DNA from: Apiotrichum sp. Y4204
Lineage: Eukaryota; Basidiomycota; Tremellomycetes; Trichosporonales; Trichosporonaceae
Direction of reading: 5' to 3'
DNA: 64,000 bases
Assembly (NCBI GenBank): GCA_025531455.1
Contig: JAMYHL010000076.1
Location: 124,001-188,000, forward strand
Below are positions 22,520 to 32,911 of the stretch, piece by piece. Made by a program: the position numbers and the translations under genes. Each line of letters opens with the position of its first letter. Positions within the stretch are counted from its first letter, which is position 1. The notes under the pieces were generated by a model that saw only the letters and a program-made list of their open reading frames with translations, was not told the origin of the DNA and ran no database searches.

Positions 22520-24461
22520 ATGCCGGCGAAGAAGAGTACCGAGGGCACGCCCGCCGACGACGACCTCGAGGACGAGGAGCTCGAGGAGCAGGGCAAGAAG
22601 TCGAGGTGAGTGAGGAGAGCGACGGCGGTACGATCCACGGGCTTGACACCATCCGCCAGCGATTGAACGATGCTATCGCCCCGCTTGATCTTACGCATGG
22701 CACAAGACTAACCCCAGCTCCACCCAGATCCGCAAAGCGCAGAACCGCATCGCACAGCGCGAGTTCCGTCTCCGCAAGCAGCAGTATGTGAGAACATGTA
22801 ACCGGCCTTGCGGTCGTAGCGATTCGGGGACGGTCAGGAACGCCGCGGCGAGACGGCGAGCAAAGGCCGCATCCATCTCCGGCTCCGGGTTTACCCCGCA
22901 CTCCGCAGCACCCCGCCCCCGCACGGACGAGATTATCTTGATTACACAATCCTGATACTGATGCCAGATCCGCGATCTCGAGGCGCGTGTCGAGATCCTC
23001 TCCGGCGACAAGGAGGAGCGCGTCGAGCTCATGCTCCTCCTCGTGCGCAACCTGCTCAAGGAGAATAAGGACCTCAGGAGTATGGTCAAATCCATGGCGA
23101 CGTTTATTGGTGAAGGTGAGTCGAGATTGGTGTGGTTCGGAGTGGGTCGAGCTGCGCGTTTGATGTGGAATACTAGCTTGCCTTCATACCCGTGAACATC
23201 TCTGACTCCAGGCATGGGCTCATGTCTCCCGCGACTGGGTCTCAACTCGGCCCAGCTCGATGCGATCCTCAACCGTGCCGATACGGATACCGCGTACGAG
23301 GCATTCGTCGCGCTCAAGGCATCCAAGGAGATGGAGAAGGCGAATCCTGGCATCCAGGTGCCGCAGCTTCGCAAGAAGCCCGAGACCAGCACTGCGGCGT
23401 TTGGCGCCCCGCCAAAACGGAAACGCAGTACGGACACGCCCCCAGGAGACGGCGGGGACTCCGACTTTGGGGAGAAGCGGCTCCGCGCGTCTCCTGGTCC
23501 GATGAGCGCCGGCCCGACTGGCGCGACTCCCTACGCCAGTGCCAGCGGCAGCGGAGCGCAGAACACGGTCCCGTCATTTGGCCAGTGGGACTTCCTCTTC
23601 CCGGACCCGGAGCTCGCATCCGTCGCGGGTCCCGGCCCGTCGTCGAGCTGGATGCCGCAGAAGACAATGTCCTATCCACCACCAGCGGACATGACGCCGC
23701 GCTCCTCGGGGAACGACGAGGCACAGACGCCAGAGGCCGAGCGCCAGCGCAACCTCCGCAACGCAGTCGCGCACATGACCTCGGCGGCAATGCCGAATTC
23801 GCCGAGTATGATACTCACCGCATCAAACAACATGACGCCCGCGCAGGTCGAGGAGCGGAAACGGCTGCAGGAGGAGTTGCGGCAGAGCATGGAGGGCGAC
23901 GAGGCGGCCGATAGGAAGACCGAGGCCCTCCAGCTCATCACGTACCATCTGAACAAGTGAGTGAAGAGCAGCTTGCCCCCCAGTGTAATCACGCTAACCC
24001 TGCAGCTTCCGCATCAACCACGAGTACATGCTCCCTCCATCTCTCCGCCCGACTCCGGTCCAGCGCACGCTGCCGCATGAGCACGCGATCGACGGCATCC
24101 TCTTCCCGAGTGTGCGCGACCGCATGATTCTCCTGCGCGGCAAGTACGACCTCGTCGAGGCGTTCCACGGCTACATCACCGAGGTGAGCCATGACCCCTT
24201 CGGCAACTCTAACTCCAGTTTACGCTGCACGGCGACGACGTGCTCGACCACCGCAACTGGGAGTCGTCGGAAAAGTTCCTCAAGGACTTTGCGATCCTGG
24301 TCGACGACGAGGTGTACGCCGTCACGAACCGGTGGCGCGCGGTGCGCGGCGTGCCGCCCCTCGTCCGCCCGCCTGACCCGACGCTCAGCGGCCTCGGCAC
24401 GGGACTGGGCACAGGTATCGGGCTCGTCGGCGAGTTCCTCGAGCTCGGCCATCAGCGGTAA
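22520..24461 (+). CDS. bZIP transcription factor with DUF3425-like C-terminus
   Basis: Predicted DNA-binding regulator. Exon 1 encodes MPAKKSTEGTPADDD and an acidic patch. After an intron comes the basic region KAQNRIAQREFRLRKQQY (N-x2-AQ-x2-FR type of fungal AP-1 and relatives). A third exon supplies the heptad leucines IRDLEARVEILSGDKEERVELMLLL. The central part has PPKRKRSTDTPP and a disordered acidic region. The end, IDGILFPSVRDRMILLRGKYDLVEAFHGYI then WESSEKFLKDFAILVDDEVYAVTNRWRAVRG, matches the DUF3425 module seen in many fungal bZIPs. Introns lie near 22606-22719, 22785-22967, 23115-23212, 23957-24005 and 24183-24219. Not assignable to a named yeast orthologue. Confidence 0.85.
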
Positions 24462-24667
24462 ACTACATGAGACGGGTGGGATCGTAAATGACTGTATGAA
24501 TAGACACTGTAGTCTGGCCCCGAAAGGGACATCTCTGCTCGCTGACTGCTGATCCTCTGATTCTCTGAAGCCCCAGAACCCTCATCGACCTGATCTCTTG
24601 CTCTGCTTACTCTCGCCTCAGCACCACACCCAAAAAGCTCATCCGACATGCGCCGGAATCGACCTCT
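24462..24667. other. Spacer between bZIP gene and tRNA-Thr
   Basis: 3' flank of the bZIP gene. No feature recognised. Confidence 0.4.
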
Positions 24668-24761
24668 GCCCCGTAGCCGACTTGAACGACTGACCTTGTC
24701 ATGACCGGACCTGATTGGACGCTGGTACTAGTGACACGCTCTACCACTGAGCTAACGGGGC
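24668..24761 (-). tRNA. tRNA-Thr (AGT) with 23-nt intron
   Basis: Cloverleaf read on the minus strand: acceptor GCCCCGT pairs fully with ACGGGGC, the D arm is GCTC-AGTGGTA-GAGC, and the anticodon stem TGTCA pairs with TGACA. The loop is CT-AGT-AA interrupted after position 37 by a 23-nt intron, and the T arm is AGTCG-TTCAAGT-CGGCT. The anticodon AGT reads ACN threonine codons. It is a near copy of the tRNA at 34907-35000, from which it differs mainly in the anticodon and intron. A short protein reading through both loci on the coding strand is an artefact of this similarity. Confidence 0.93.
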
Positions 24762-25062
24762 TCACGATTTCGGCGTCGTGAGGTGGCGTCGTGGCACGAA
24801 GCGGCGATGGAGCGGCCTGCAGCAGCCCTGCTGGCCGTTCTTGACGCCGACGTCTTTCGACCAGTCCGTATCTCATTCGATATTCTGCATAGCCTATCGC
24901 ACCGATATCCGTGCACCGCCGCGCGTATCCGCACTCGCCGCCGCTGCCGTCGCCCGCATCCCTAACACGCTGATGGACCCGATGCCGAGAGGTTGAGGAC
25001 CGCACCGTACCGTGGTCCGGCTGCTCACATTGGGCTGTCGTGCGGCAGGGAAACTGCCAAGG

Positions 25063-25599
25063 TCACGTGAAGCCGACGAGTGACCCGATGGTACTCTCGG
25101 ATTGTTCCGCTGTATCCCAGTTCTCGCTCAAGGTGAGGATTGTCGCAGTTATCGCTCTGGGCGGCAGGGGGCAGTTTGTGCTGGGGTAGCCTCGCAAAGT
25201 TTCCAGAGAACGCTCATCTGAAAGCGACAGTTGGGACCAAAGTGCTCGAAGGTCATGTCGAATGCCGTAGCTTCCACGGCCGCTTCCATGGCCAGCGAGG
25301 CGACGAGCCCTGTCTCTCACTATCTCTGTTCCGCGGCGTGCTTGACGGCAGGTAGGATGCCAAGGTTGCCGAAAAGGTGGATAACCCGAGAGCAATACCA
25401 CATTGTACGAGGTCGGCGATGGTAACAGTATCAGTACGAGCGCCAGGGCCTCGGAGAGGTTGGTTGGCAAGATAAATGGCCCACGACAGCTTTGGCTGTT
25501 GTCGAGTCCTCCGCAGCATCTTGAAGGCGATGAGGATTCCATGACCGCCACAGGCTGACCGGAAACTGTGATAGGCATGATGGGTTTAATGTTGTTCAC
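25063..25599 (-). other. Open frame of doubtful coding status
   Basis: A 178-codon reading beginning MNNIKPIMPITVSGQPVAV overlaps a different frame (25253-25519) containing AIYLANQPLRGPGARTD. Both look partly protein-like, neither has a recognisable domain, and the opposite strand also reads openly. It could be exons of one rapidly evolving gene or non-coding. Kept as a marker only. Confidence 0.2.
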
Positions 25600-26509
25600 G
25601 AGAATGTGCCGGAATTTGAATCAAGTTTGTCATGCTGACCTCCAGTTGTGATAAAGCTTTGTGCCGATAAGGTACGGATATGAGGGGGCACCCGGTGGAC
25701 GTGTCGTAGCGTCGCATGTACGACAGTTCGTGGTCAAAGTCATCTCCCCTGATGCAGGTGCGGAAGTTGCCCATGGCTGCGGCTGTTGGGATCTGGGGCC
25801 TTAGTCGGGTCGCTTTTGTGAGGCCCAGAAGGTCCGAAGATGCAGGCCCCAACTGATCGTTGGTTGAGGTTGAGAGCAAAAGTGGTGTAGCGACTCGGTT
25901 TGCCACGGCGGCAGCAGGTGCCGGAGGGGCAGTTGGGGTATAGGCAGGGGGGACCAGCGGACGCGGCGGCAGAAGGGGAGCTAACTGTACGCCTGCGGTG
26001 GGAAGAGCAGCTCCGGGAAGCGCAATTTGGAGAGCTGTCCGGGGATGTTGAAGCTCAGCTTCTGCGTTGGGGGCAGGAGGGGGACCAGCGGAAGCAGCTG
26101 AAGTGCGGAAGCGGCTGAAGCGGCGGAGGGAGGACCTGCATCTGCGGTGACGACTTTGATCACGAGTTGTCCTCCATCCGCCGTCACGGAGAATACCGAG
26201 GCTTCAGCCCCGGACTCTACCGCAGGTTTCGCCATTTCATCATCACCACCAACAAAGGCGAATGGCTCGTTGTTCTTGTTGTCCTCTTCTGGACGCACGG
26301 TGTCAAAGCAGGTGTATTTAACAATGTCAATGAGGCGGTTGACACGAGGAATGGGGACGTCGCGGCCGGGGGGGGGGACTGTTGGCGGCCTCCTTGAGAA
26401 TAACGACGCCGGCGTGCTTGGTGGCGATAACTTCATTTACTAGAGTCAAGTCATTGATGCTATATGAGAAAGAGCGTGAGAGAGAGAGACGGATGAGGGA
26501 TCGAGGCAC
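25589..26509 (-). pseudogene. Proline/alanine-rich hypothetical gene, probably frameshifted
   Basis: Three minus-strand stretches look like pieces of one protein in different frames. The first is NDLTLVNEVIATKHAGVVILKEAANS, ending at a C10 homopolymer (+ strand G10 near 26368-26377). It continues only in another frame as GRDVPIPRVNRLIDIVKYTCFDTV with FAFVGGDDEMAKPAVESG and VTADGGQLVIKVV. The third stretch, after an Ala/Ser-rich segment, reads VQLAPLLPPRPLVPP, then MGNFRTCIRGDDFDHELSYMRRYDTST. No splice sites neatly explain the frame changes. A decayed gene, or assembly error in the homopolymer, are both possible. Function is not recognisable. Confidence 0.35.
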
Positions 26510-26671
26510 GCGCGACGGTTCTTATACTGTGAGAACCCCGCACGGGCCCAAGACTACTGAAAACAGACCTTGAGGAGCAAACCACAGCAAACTGATTCTG
26601 ATACTTTGAGTCCGGCGAGTGGCGAGGGCGCATCGCGCTCTTAAGGGCACATGATCATGGCATCCTAACAA

Positions 26672-26772
26672 GACCGCGTAGCATAAATCTAAGATGCAGC
26701 GATTAACCAATGCAGCATTGCCGCATGTATTGGTTAATCGTTGCATCTACGGGAGTCGACTCCTGCACGGTC
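26672..26772 (+). repeat. tRNA-like unit R0 with long central hairpin
   Basis: Starts GACCGCGTAGC and ends GCACGGTCA, followed by TTTTT at 26782. The ends can pair as an acceptor stem with one mismatch. GCAT-AAATCTAAG-ATGC forms a D-like arm. A central stem of 12-13 bp (CGATTAACCAAT with ATTGGTTAATCG) replaces a 5-bp anticodon stem. CGGGA-GTCGAC-TCCTG forms a T-like arm. It is not a standard tRNA. Confidence 0.45.
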
Positions 26773-27014
26773 ACAATTCTCTTTTTGCTGCTCCTCGCGA
26801 CTTGTCAAAGGCGGACACCGAACTGGCCAACCTCCTCGCGTCCTCCCTCTCCTCGACCATTACCACCCTCGACACTGCTACCACCCTCTCACTCCATCCC
26901 ACAGGCGAGCCGAGATCACGAACACGACGGTGCGGCGGAGACGCAGATCCGGACGTCCACCAGGGTGTCAAGTGCCAGGAGATAACAGCTCATAAACCAG
27001 GGATCCTAGTCAAA

Positions 27015-27109
27015 GGCCGCGTAGCGCACCCGTATGCCCCGAAGGCCGTTTAAATGGATTGGAGATTGCATCGGTTCGACCGCCCTTGCGAACTTCATTC
27101 AGCGCGGTC
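27015..27109 (+). repeat. tRNA-like unit R1
   Basis: GGCCGCG at the 5' end pairs with CGCGGTC at the 3' end (7 bp, one G-U). An A-box-like TAGCGCACCCG and an internal GGTTCGACC (B-box-like) are present, and CCTTTTT follows. The interior does not fold as a standard cloverleaf by eye. Confidence 0.45.
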
Positions 27110-27370
27110 ACCTTTTTGCTGCCATAATGCCACGCCTAAGTTGTGAGAACGAGGAGAATTATAATCCCGACGCCCGCAACCGGAGTGTCGAGTGACAGGA
27201 CGTAACGGCTCATAACCTGGTGTTTTTTCTAAGGCCGACCTCCGTCCCCAAGCAATAACCCACGTCCCTCAAAGAAGAGCAAACCCAATAAGTAAACCAT
27301 ACATAAACATCAATAGTACATGCCGACGCGCTGCGTGGGCGCCTCAAAAGCGCCAAGGCGTGGGATGCAA

Positions 27371-27464
27371 TAAGCGTAGCACAACCGTAAGCCCGAAGGC
27401 CTGTAAAAGGAAATCTCAGTCACTGGGATTTCTGACACAATCCGTTTCGCTTCAAAGCGCGGTC
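27371..27464 (+). repeat. tRNA-like unit R2 (degenerate)
   Basis: Shares GCGTAGCACAACCGTAAGCCCGA with R1 (GCGTAGCGCACCCGTATGCCCCGA) and ends AGCGCGGTCA followed by a long T run. A central hairpin AAATCTC-AGTCACT-GGGATTT is anticodon-arm-like. The 5' acceptor strand has decayed. Confidence 0.4.
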
Positions 27465-27814
27465 ATCATTTTTTTTTGTCTTTTCTTCGTTTCTTTTGCC
27501 TGTCGGAGCTCTGCGCCCATCGACGTGGGACTGTGGGAACGTGGGATCGTGGGAGCGCAACGAAGGAACAGGACGGACAGGACAAACAGAAGCATGTGGG
27601 GTGGGAGTGGCAGTGCCACAGACGTGGTTGAGGACCTCGATTGTACAGTACAGCACGTAGGAAGTGCGTAACCATCGGTCCTCGAATTGAGGGATCCCTT
27701 CTCATTTCCACTGTACTTGCTATGCAGTTGCAGCGCCGCCTCACCATTGATGGGGGACGAGCATCAGAGCTTCTGCGACAGCTTGATAAACATACAAATC
27801 TTGCTAATTTCCAA

Positions 27815-27899
27815 GACCGTGTAGCGAACCTTACAAGAGCTTCAGATCTAAGAAATAACCACGCCTTGTCGGACCCCGGTTCGAGCCTGGCGCGCGGTC
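27815..27899 (+). repeat. tRNA-like unit R3
   Basis: GACCGTG pairs with CGCGGTC (7 bp, one G-U). A-box-like TAGCGAACCTT and the best B-box of the group, CGGTTCGAGCC, are present, and TTTTT follows. At 85 nt it is tRNA-sized, but the D and anticodon arms are poor. Confidence 0.45.
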
Positions 27900-27943
27900 A
27901 CCCTAACATCTTTTTGATTCTTTTTTTTGCCGGTTCTTTCCAA

Positions 27944-28034
27944 GGCCGCGTAGCAAACTTGCAATTCCAATGATCGGGGCTTTGCCCTAGCCTAGCTGAA
28001 GCGATGGATCGCTTGTTCGATCCAGCGCGCGGTC
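27944..28034 (+). repeat. tRNA-like unit R4
   Basis: GGCCGCG pairs with CGCGGTC (7 bp, one G-U). TAGCAAACTTG is the A-box-like part, TTGTTCGATCC the B-box-like part, and CCTTTTTG follows immediately. Internal hairpins AGCGAT-GG-ATCGCT and GGATCG-CTTGTT-CGATCC compete with a cloverleaf. Confidence 0.45.
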
Positions 28035-28285
28035 CTTTTTGTGCGTGCGGGTGTGCATGCATGTCGCAATTTGCGTGAGTGCGCAAGTGCGCGACATGCG
28101 GTCTTGCAAGCAATTTGAACTCAAAAGTTGGACGCGTATGCCTGTCCGCTGCCGATCTATGTATCCTGCCGAGCCGGCCGTGCCTGTGCCTCCACTTCGG
28201 ACACACGACAACCTCCACGCAAACAAATGAATACCTCGACCAAGTCAACAAATCTCAACCACCCAACCTCTATCTACCACTCACA

Positions 28286-29035
28286 ATGGAGCAGCCCGAG
28301 CTGAAGCATTTCGGCCTAACGCACATTGTGTACACGCCGTCACTGCTCGGCATCCCACTGGCCCTCCTCTCACTTTCGCCAATCTTCCTCTTCGTCGCAT
28401 ACTTTTCGCTTGTCATCTTCGGCCGGCGCCTCTCCCTCCTCCTCCTGGCAATCGGGAGTGTGGGGAATGAGGCGCTCTCGCTCGCGCTGAAACGTCTCCT
28501 CCGCGCACCGAGGCCGTTCCCGCACCGCGCACACGTCGGCGACGGGTACGGCATGCCGAGCAGCCATGCGCAGGCCGGCGCGTTTGTCCTGGCGTGGGGA
28601 ATCGGGTATGCCCTCAGCCTCGAGGCGCGGTATCCCTCTAGCACAGGGGGAAGAGTGGGGTGTATCCGCGTTGTGCGGCATGGGATATACCTTTTCGGCC
28701 TGGCTGCGTGGTCGTCTGCCGTCGCGTATTCACGGTAAGTTGGGTGAAAGGTCGCGACTGACCTTAGATATGCGCTGCACTACCACTCGATCCCGCAGGT
28801 GCTTGCCGGTTACGGTGTTGGACTCGTCGCCGGCGCGGCGTGGTACTACCTTACGGAGCACGTGCCGCGGACGCAGCCGAGGTCCCTGCCGGGGCGGGTG
28901 CGCGCGGTGGTCGAGAGCCTGTGGGTCGGTGTTGGGGGCATCGGTGGGTGGCAGCTCGGCGCTGCCGAGGGAGGCTGGGGCGAGGGATGGGTGTTTGGTG
29001 TGGATAGGGCAGACAAGAATGGCAAGTCGCAGTAG
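28286..29035 (+). CDS. CAX4: Dolichyl-diphosphatase (PAP2 family)
   Basis: ER-membrane phosphatase that recycles dolichyl pyrophosphate released by N-glycosylation. Two exons (28286 to about 28735, then about 28769-29035). Hydrophobic helices LLGIPLALLSLSPIFLFVAYFSLVIFG are followed by the three PAP2 motifs: KRLLRAPRPFP (K-x6-RP), GYGMPSSHAQAGAF (PSSH) and, across the splice, SRYALHYHSIPQVLAGYGVGLVAG (R-x5-H). About 238 residues, matching Cax4/DOLPP1. The start is the first ATG after a CACTCACA leader. It lies just downstream of the tRNA-like cluster, with no sign of joint expression. Confidence 0.93.
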
Positions 29036-29277
29036 AACCTAGACATGGACGTCGCATCGCAGCTACATGAATGACAAACAACTAACAACCGGGAGTAGGG
29101 GCATAATATTGTGATATTCCGAGAAGGCCGGATCGTAGAAGGAACAATACAAAGGATACGGGGGTGAATGTGATTGATATCTAATAGTAGGCGCGTCAGT
29201 TCATAAAATACTGTACGCAAGATTGCGATCTGGTGATCTTGTGATGGGGTTCAATAGCGGGGTGCCCTGTTCATCAT

Positions 29278-31120
29278 TTAGGCGGTCACGCCGACATGCG
29301 CGGTCGCGCCCAGGTGTGGGCTGGCGTCCAGGTCTGGGTGGCCGTCATGAGAGGAGTCGTTTACTGTCGGCTCGTCGCCGCTGTCGTCGACGGACGGCGA
29401 GCTGGCGGGTGGTTCTTCGGATGGAGCCACCGCCTTGCCTGATTCCTTCTTGTTGTCATTTTCGGCTGGGTTCTCTTCATGCCGATCGGACTCGGCGTCC
29501 TCGTCCCCCGCGTCGTTATCCTCGTGACCATCATGCTCCGCCTCCGTCTCCTGCTCGACAGCCTCCTGTATCACAGGCTGCGAAACGCTCTCCTCATCAG
29601 GCAACCGCTTTGACAGGCTTCGCTCAGGCGAGCCTTCCCTCTCATCAATCACGCTCAGTGCGCGATGCGCCCGGTGCGGGTCGTCGTCGTCGTCCCACAT
29701 GCCCCGTTCTCCAACGGCGTCGACGTGGGACACAGAGACCGAGGTTTGGGCCGCGGGAACGCCAAGCTTCGAGGGTGACGAGGCACGCGGTGTCACGGCA
29801 TTGGGCGTGCCGTTCTGAACGATGCGTGTGATGTTTGGGTTCGGTGACGTGGGCATGGAATCCAAGTTGAGGCTGAGAGTTAGATCTTCTCACCCTCCAA
29901 ACTCACGGAGAAAGAACACTAAAAATCTGGCCTTCCTCCTTCGGAGGGCCATACGCGTCGAACGGATCGGGAATGGACATGACGAGTGGTTCCAGGACAG
30001 GATCGCTGACCTTGCCGGCAATCTTCTCGTAGAAGTCGAGCTGAGAGCGGATCACGAATGCAACCTTGCTCAGCACCATGTCCCAGTTCTCGTCCTCGGC
30101 ATCGAGCACCTCCTCATGGTAGCCGAGTTTGATCGCGTCTAGCTCGTCGACCTGGCGTTGGAGCTCGGCGAGAGCGTTGCGGAACTGCTGGAGGTCGCGC
30201 TTCCGGCGGCGCCCGACCTTCATGTTCTCGCCCTCAGTCTTGCGGATCTTCTCGCTCTGCGCGTGCAGCGACTTTTCATACGACGCCAGCCGGTCCGCGG
30301 TGACCATCTTGTAGTTGTCGAGAGCTTCCAGCAAGGGAATCTCAAACTGTCTGTACACCGTATCCGCGAGAAGCTGCTCATGGTTTGAGATCAGGTATTG
30401 TAAGCCTGCACCACCTGCCAGTGCCGCGTTGGCTCCTCTGCAGCCCTTCACTCTGAGCTGTTAGACATGTGACTTGAGATAACAGCTGCAGAAAACCTAC
30501 CTCGAACAGGCCTCCATCGCCGACGCAAACGATGCAGTAGCGGATGACATTGCCAGAAGAGCATTCCGGTACGCCTTGGCGGCGACAAGCAGCTGTAGAA
30601 GCGTCAGATAAGCTCCACAAATGTTCGGGAATACACAGACAGGCTGCAGAGGGAAGACATTCCCGACAGCTGAAATGTGCTCCCATGGCGTGATAACTCA
30701 CGTCTTCAAAGCACAAAATGCTCGCCCGCAGGTCCTTGCGCGAGATAAGTGTATGCGACTCGGCAAGGTTGACTTTTGAGCCGGTGGTGGTTGTCGAGAA
30801 CTGTTGCGTCAGCCGGTGGGTGTTCCATTAGTGCGTGCAGTGATCAGACAGCCTCGGGTGGCGGGGAAGATAAAGTTGTCTCGGAGGCCTGTACTCGGCG
30901 ATGACGACAAAAGATGTTGAATACCGCCTGACAGCGCGAGTCGCAGTGCACAGCTAAACAGGGCGCAAGTACGCCCTCTGCAGAATGTATGCTATTGCAC
31001 TGCCGGCGATTGACTGTGGTCGACTTTTCTCGGACTCACTGTTGGGCTCGGGGGCCTATTCCATGTAATGCTCGATGTACTCTGCATTGAGTCCTGCCGG
31101 ACTGCCCGAGGCATGGCCAT
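29278..31120 (-). CDS. IVY1: Ivy1-like BAR-domain phospholipid-binding protein
   Basis: Yeast Ivy1 binds Vps33/Ypt7 and phosphoinositides on vacuole and endosome membranes. Exon 1 (31040-31120) encodes MAMPRAVRQDSMQSTSSITW. A 239-bp intron (30801-31039) leads to FSTTTTGSKVNLAESHTLISRKDLRAS. Helical BAR-type segments follow: LLVAAKAYRNALLAMSSATASFASAMEACSR, then VTADRLASYEKSLHAQSEKIRKTE, MKVGRRRKRDLQQFRNALAELQRQVDELDAIKLGYHEEVLDAEDENW. The last exon is a Glu/Asp/Ser-rich disordered tail of about 190 residues. Family assignment rests on the coiled helical pattern and the conserved lead-in; orthology to yeast IVY1 is likely, not proven. Confidence 0.78.
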
Positions 31121-32911
31121 GTTGAGTTGAGGACTTCGGGAGCCAAGTGGGAGAGGGAGCGTGTGCGCGGGTGGTCAGAAGTGAGGCCCGTGTGTTGCGG
31201 AGAGGTCACGATATCACGATGAGGAAGAGAACGGATAGTGAGATCCAAAATATGGCAAGCTGAATGCAGGTGGGGGGGCGACGTTGTGGTTGTGGTGGTG
31301 TGGTGGCCGTGGCGGTGGTCCGTGTCAGACAGGAGGAGCTTGCAGCTTGCAAGCTTGCAACCTTGTTCAGGGATAGGGAAAGGTGGCCACAATCAATGAC
31401 GAACACCGCAAGTAGAAAGGAGCTAATCAAGCGGAGGATCGAGAGGGGGTCAGCGGGCGGCACAGCCCACTGGCACAGAGGACAGAGCAAACGCGGGGCT
31501 CTGATTCAAACCACGCTAGTAGAACCAGGCTCGCTCCGTCGGCTCCGTCCAACAACGTACAAGTGGAGGGCTCGCAGGCTTGCCTTTCGCGCCTTTGTAC
31601 AGGGCGGGGCAACGTGGGCGGCAGGGGGAGGGGTAAACAAACAAACACGGTCGCCCAAAAACAGCTTTATTAAACATCATTTTTATCAACGGAAGAATTC
31701 GTATCGGGTGCGAGCGAGCCGCCAAACAACTTTTTTTTCTGGACGTCGGCGACGGAGTGGCAGCCGGTTGCTCACGCGCTCTCGGAGGGCATAAATACCA
31801 GCATCTCCCACTTTGGATTGAACTCCTCGAACAAATTCACGGAGACACAAAGTTCGATGCTCTCTACACAATAGAGGGACAACGCGTTCCCGTCTCCCAG
31901 ACCGAAAAGAGGGGGGCTTCGCCGCCCCCTGTGTCCTGCCCGGTGATACCCAAACTGCGCGCATCTCTCAACCTCTACCCCAACAACCTGCCTCGAGGCG
32001 CCCCCTTCGGGCTGCGGCGCGACGACAGGCGGGCGGGGTGCGGGGAGGGGTGCCGGCGGACCGACATTCGATGTTCTTGTTCGAGGACGTCTTGTACGAG
32101 TTGTAGCTGCGAGGATATGATGGCCATGAAAAGTTTCTCTGGATGTTTGTGATTGGCGTTCTGGATTTGCAGGATTGTCGTGTAGCGGTCGGTGACAGTC
32201 TGCACACAATCTGCAGATCTATGTGGATCAACACAGATGAACTAACTGAGATCGCTGTGCGGCAAGCTCCTGTTGTGTGCATAGTGTGTGGATGTGTATT
32301 CACGATTGTACCTGCCGATCCGACAATCCTCAATGCATCTCAACCGGGGACACGTTATCGTGGGACGAGAGGAGATGCACGCGATCCGCGTCCCTTCCTA
32401 TGACGATCAAGACTTCTTTCGTCACGCTGGTGACAAGCGCCGTGCCGCGCTGCCGCATGTGCGCCTGTTAGTAACATCCCGTCCAGCGACCACCGGATCC
32501 ACTCCGCCGTTACGTCCGAGGCCGGCGACGTCGTCCATATCGATATCTCGATATCTGGACGGAGTTTCAAGAGGCGTCCGCGATGTTTCGGCTTATCCAG
32601 CCAATCTTGGACAACTAAAGCGTGTCGTGTTGGATTTACGTAAATAAAGCTGATAGATTGTCCGCGCTCTTGTCCGTTCCTCGCTGAGATCTAGAGATCT
32701 AGGGCCCTTTTGTTACAATGCGCAAAAAAACTCATCGTACGATCGCTCGGGATTTCCGGAGCATCGTGTCCGTTGCCCGCGTGTCCGTGCCCAGCCTGCC
32801 CAGGACAAACAGGAAGTGTTGCGCGTTGCGGGGCGCGACGCCTCGTACAGGACGTATAAAGTAATTGCGGCGCGTCTCTCGCTAGTGTCCTCTGCACAGT
32901 CTCCCGTCACC
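31121..32911. other. Gene-poor stretch between IVY1 and ERG4
   Basis: About 1.8 kb. Readings of 70-176 codons on both strands overlap one another; segments such as YQHLPLWIELLEQIHGDTKFDAL (+, about 31795) and MQTVTDRYTTILQIQNAN (-, 32205) look mildly protein-like but carry no domain. No confident gene. The ERG4 promoter must lie at the right end. Confidence 0.4.

Noticed and set aside
24607..25005. Protein reading similar to one at 34744-35004 (VSSVVERVT...VVQVGYGA)
   Set aside because: Both are translations of the two tRNA-Thr genes; the similarity is that of the tRNAs.
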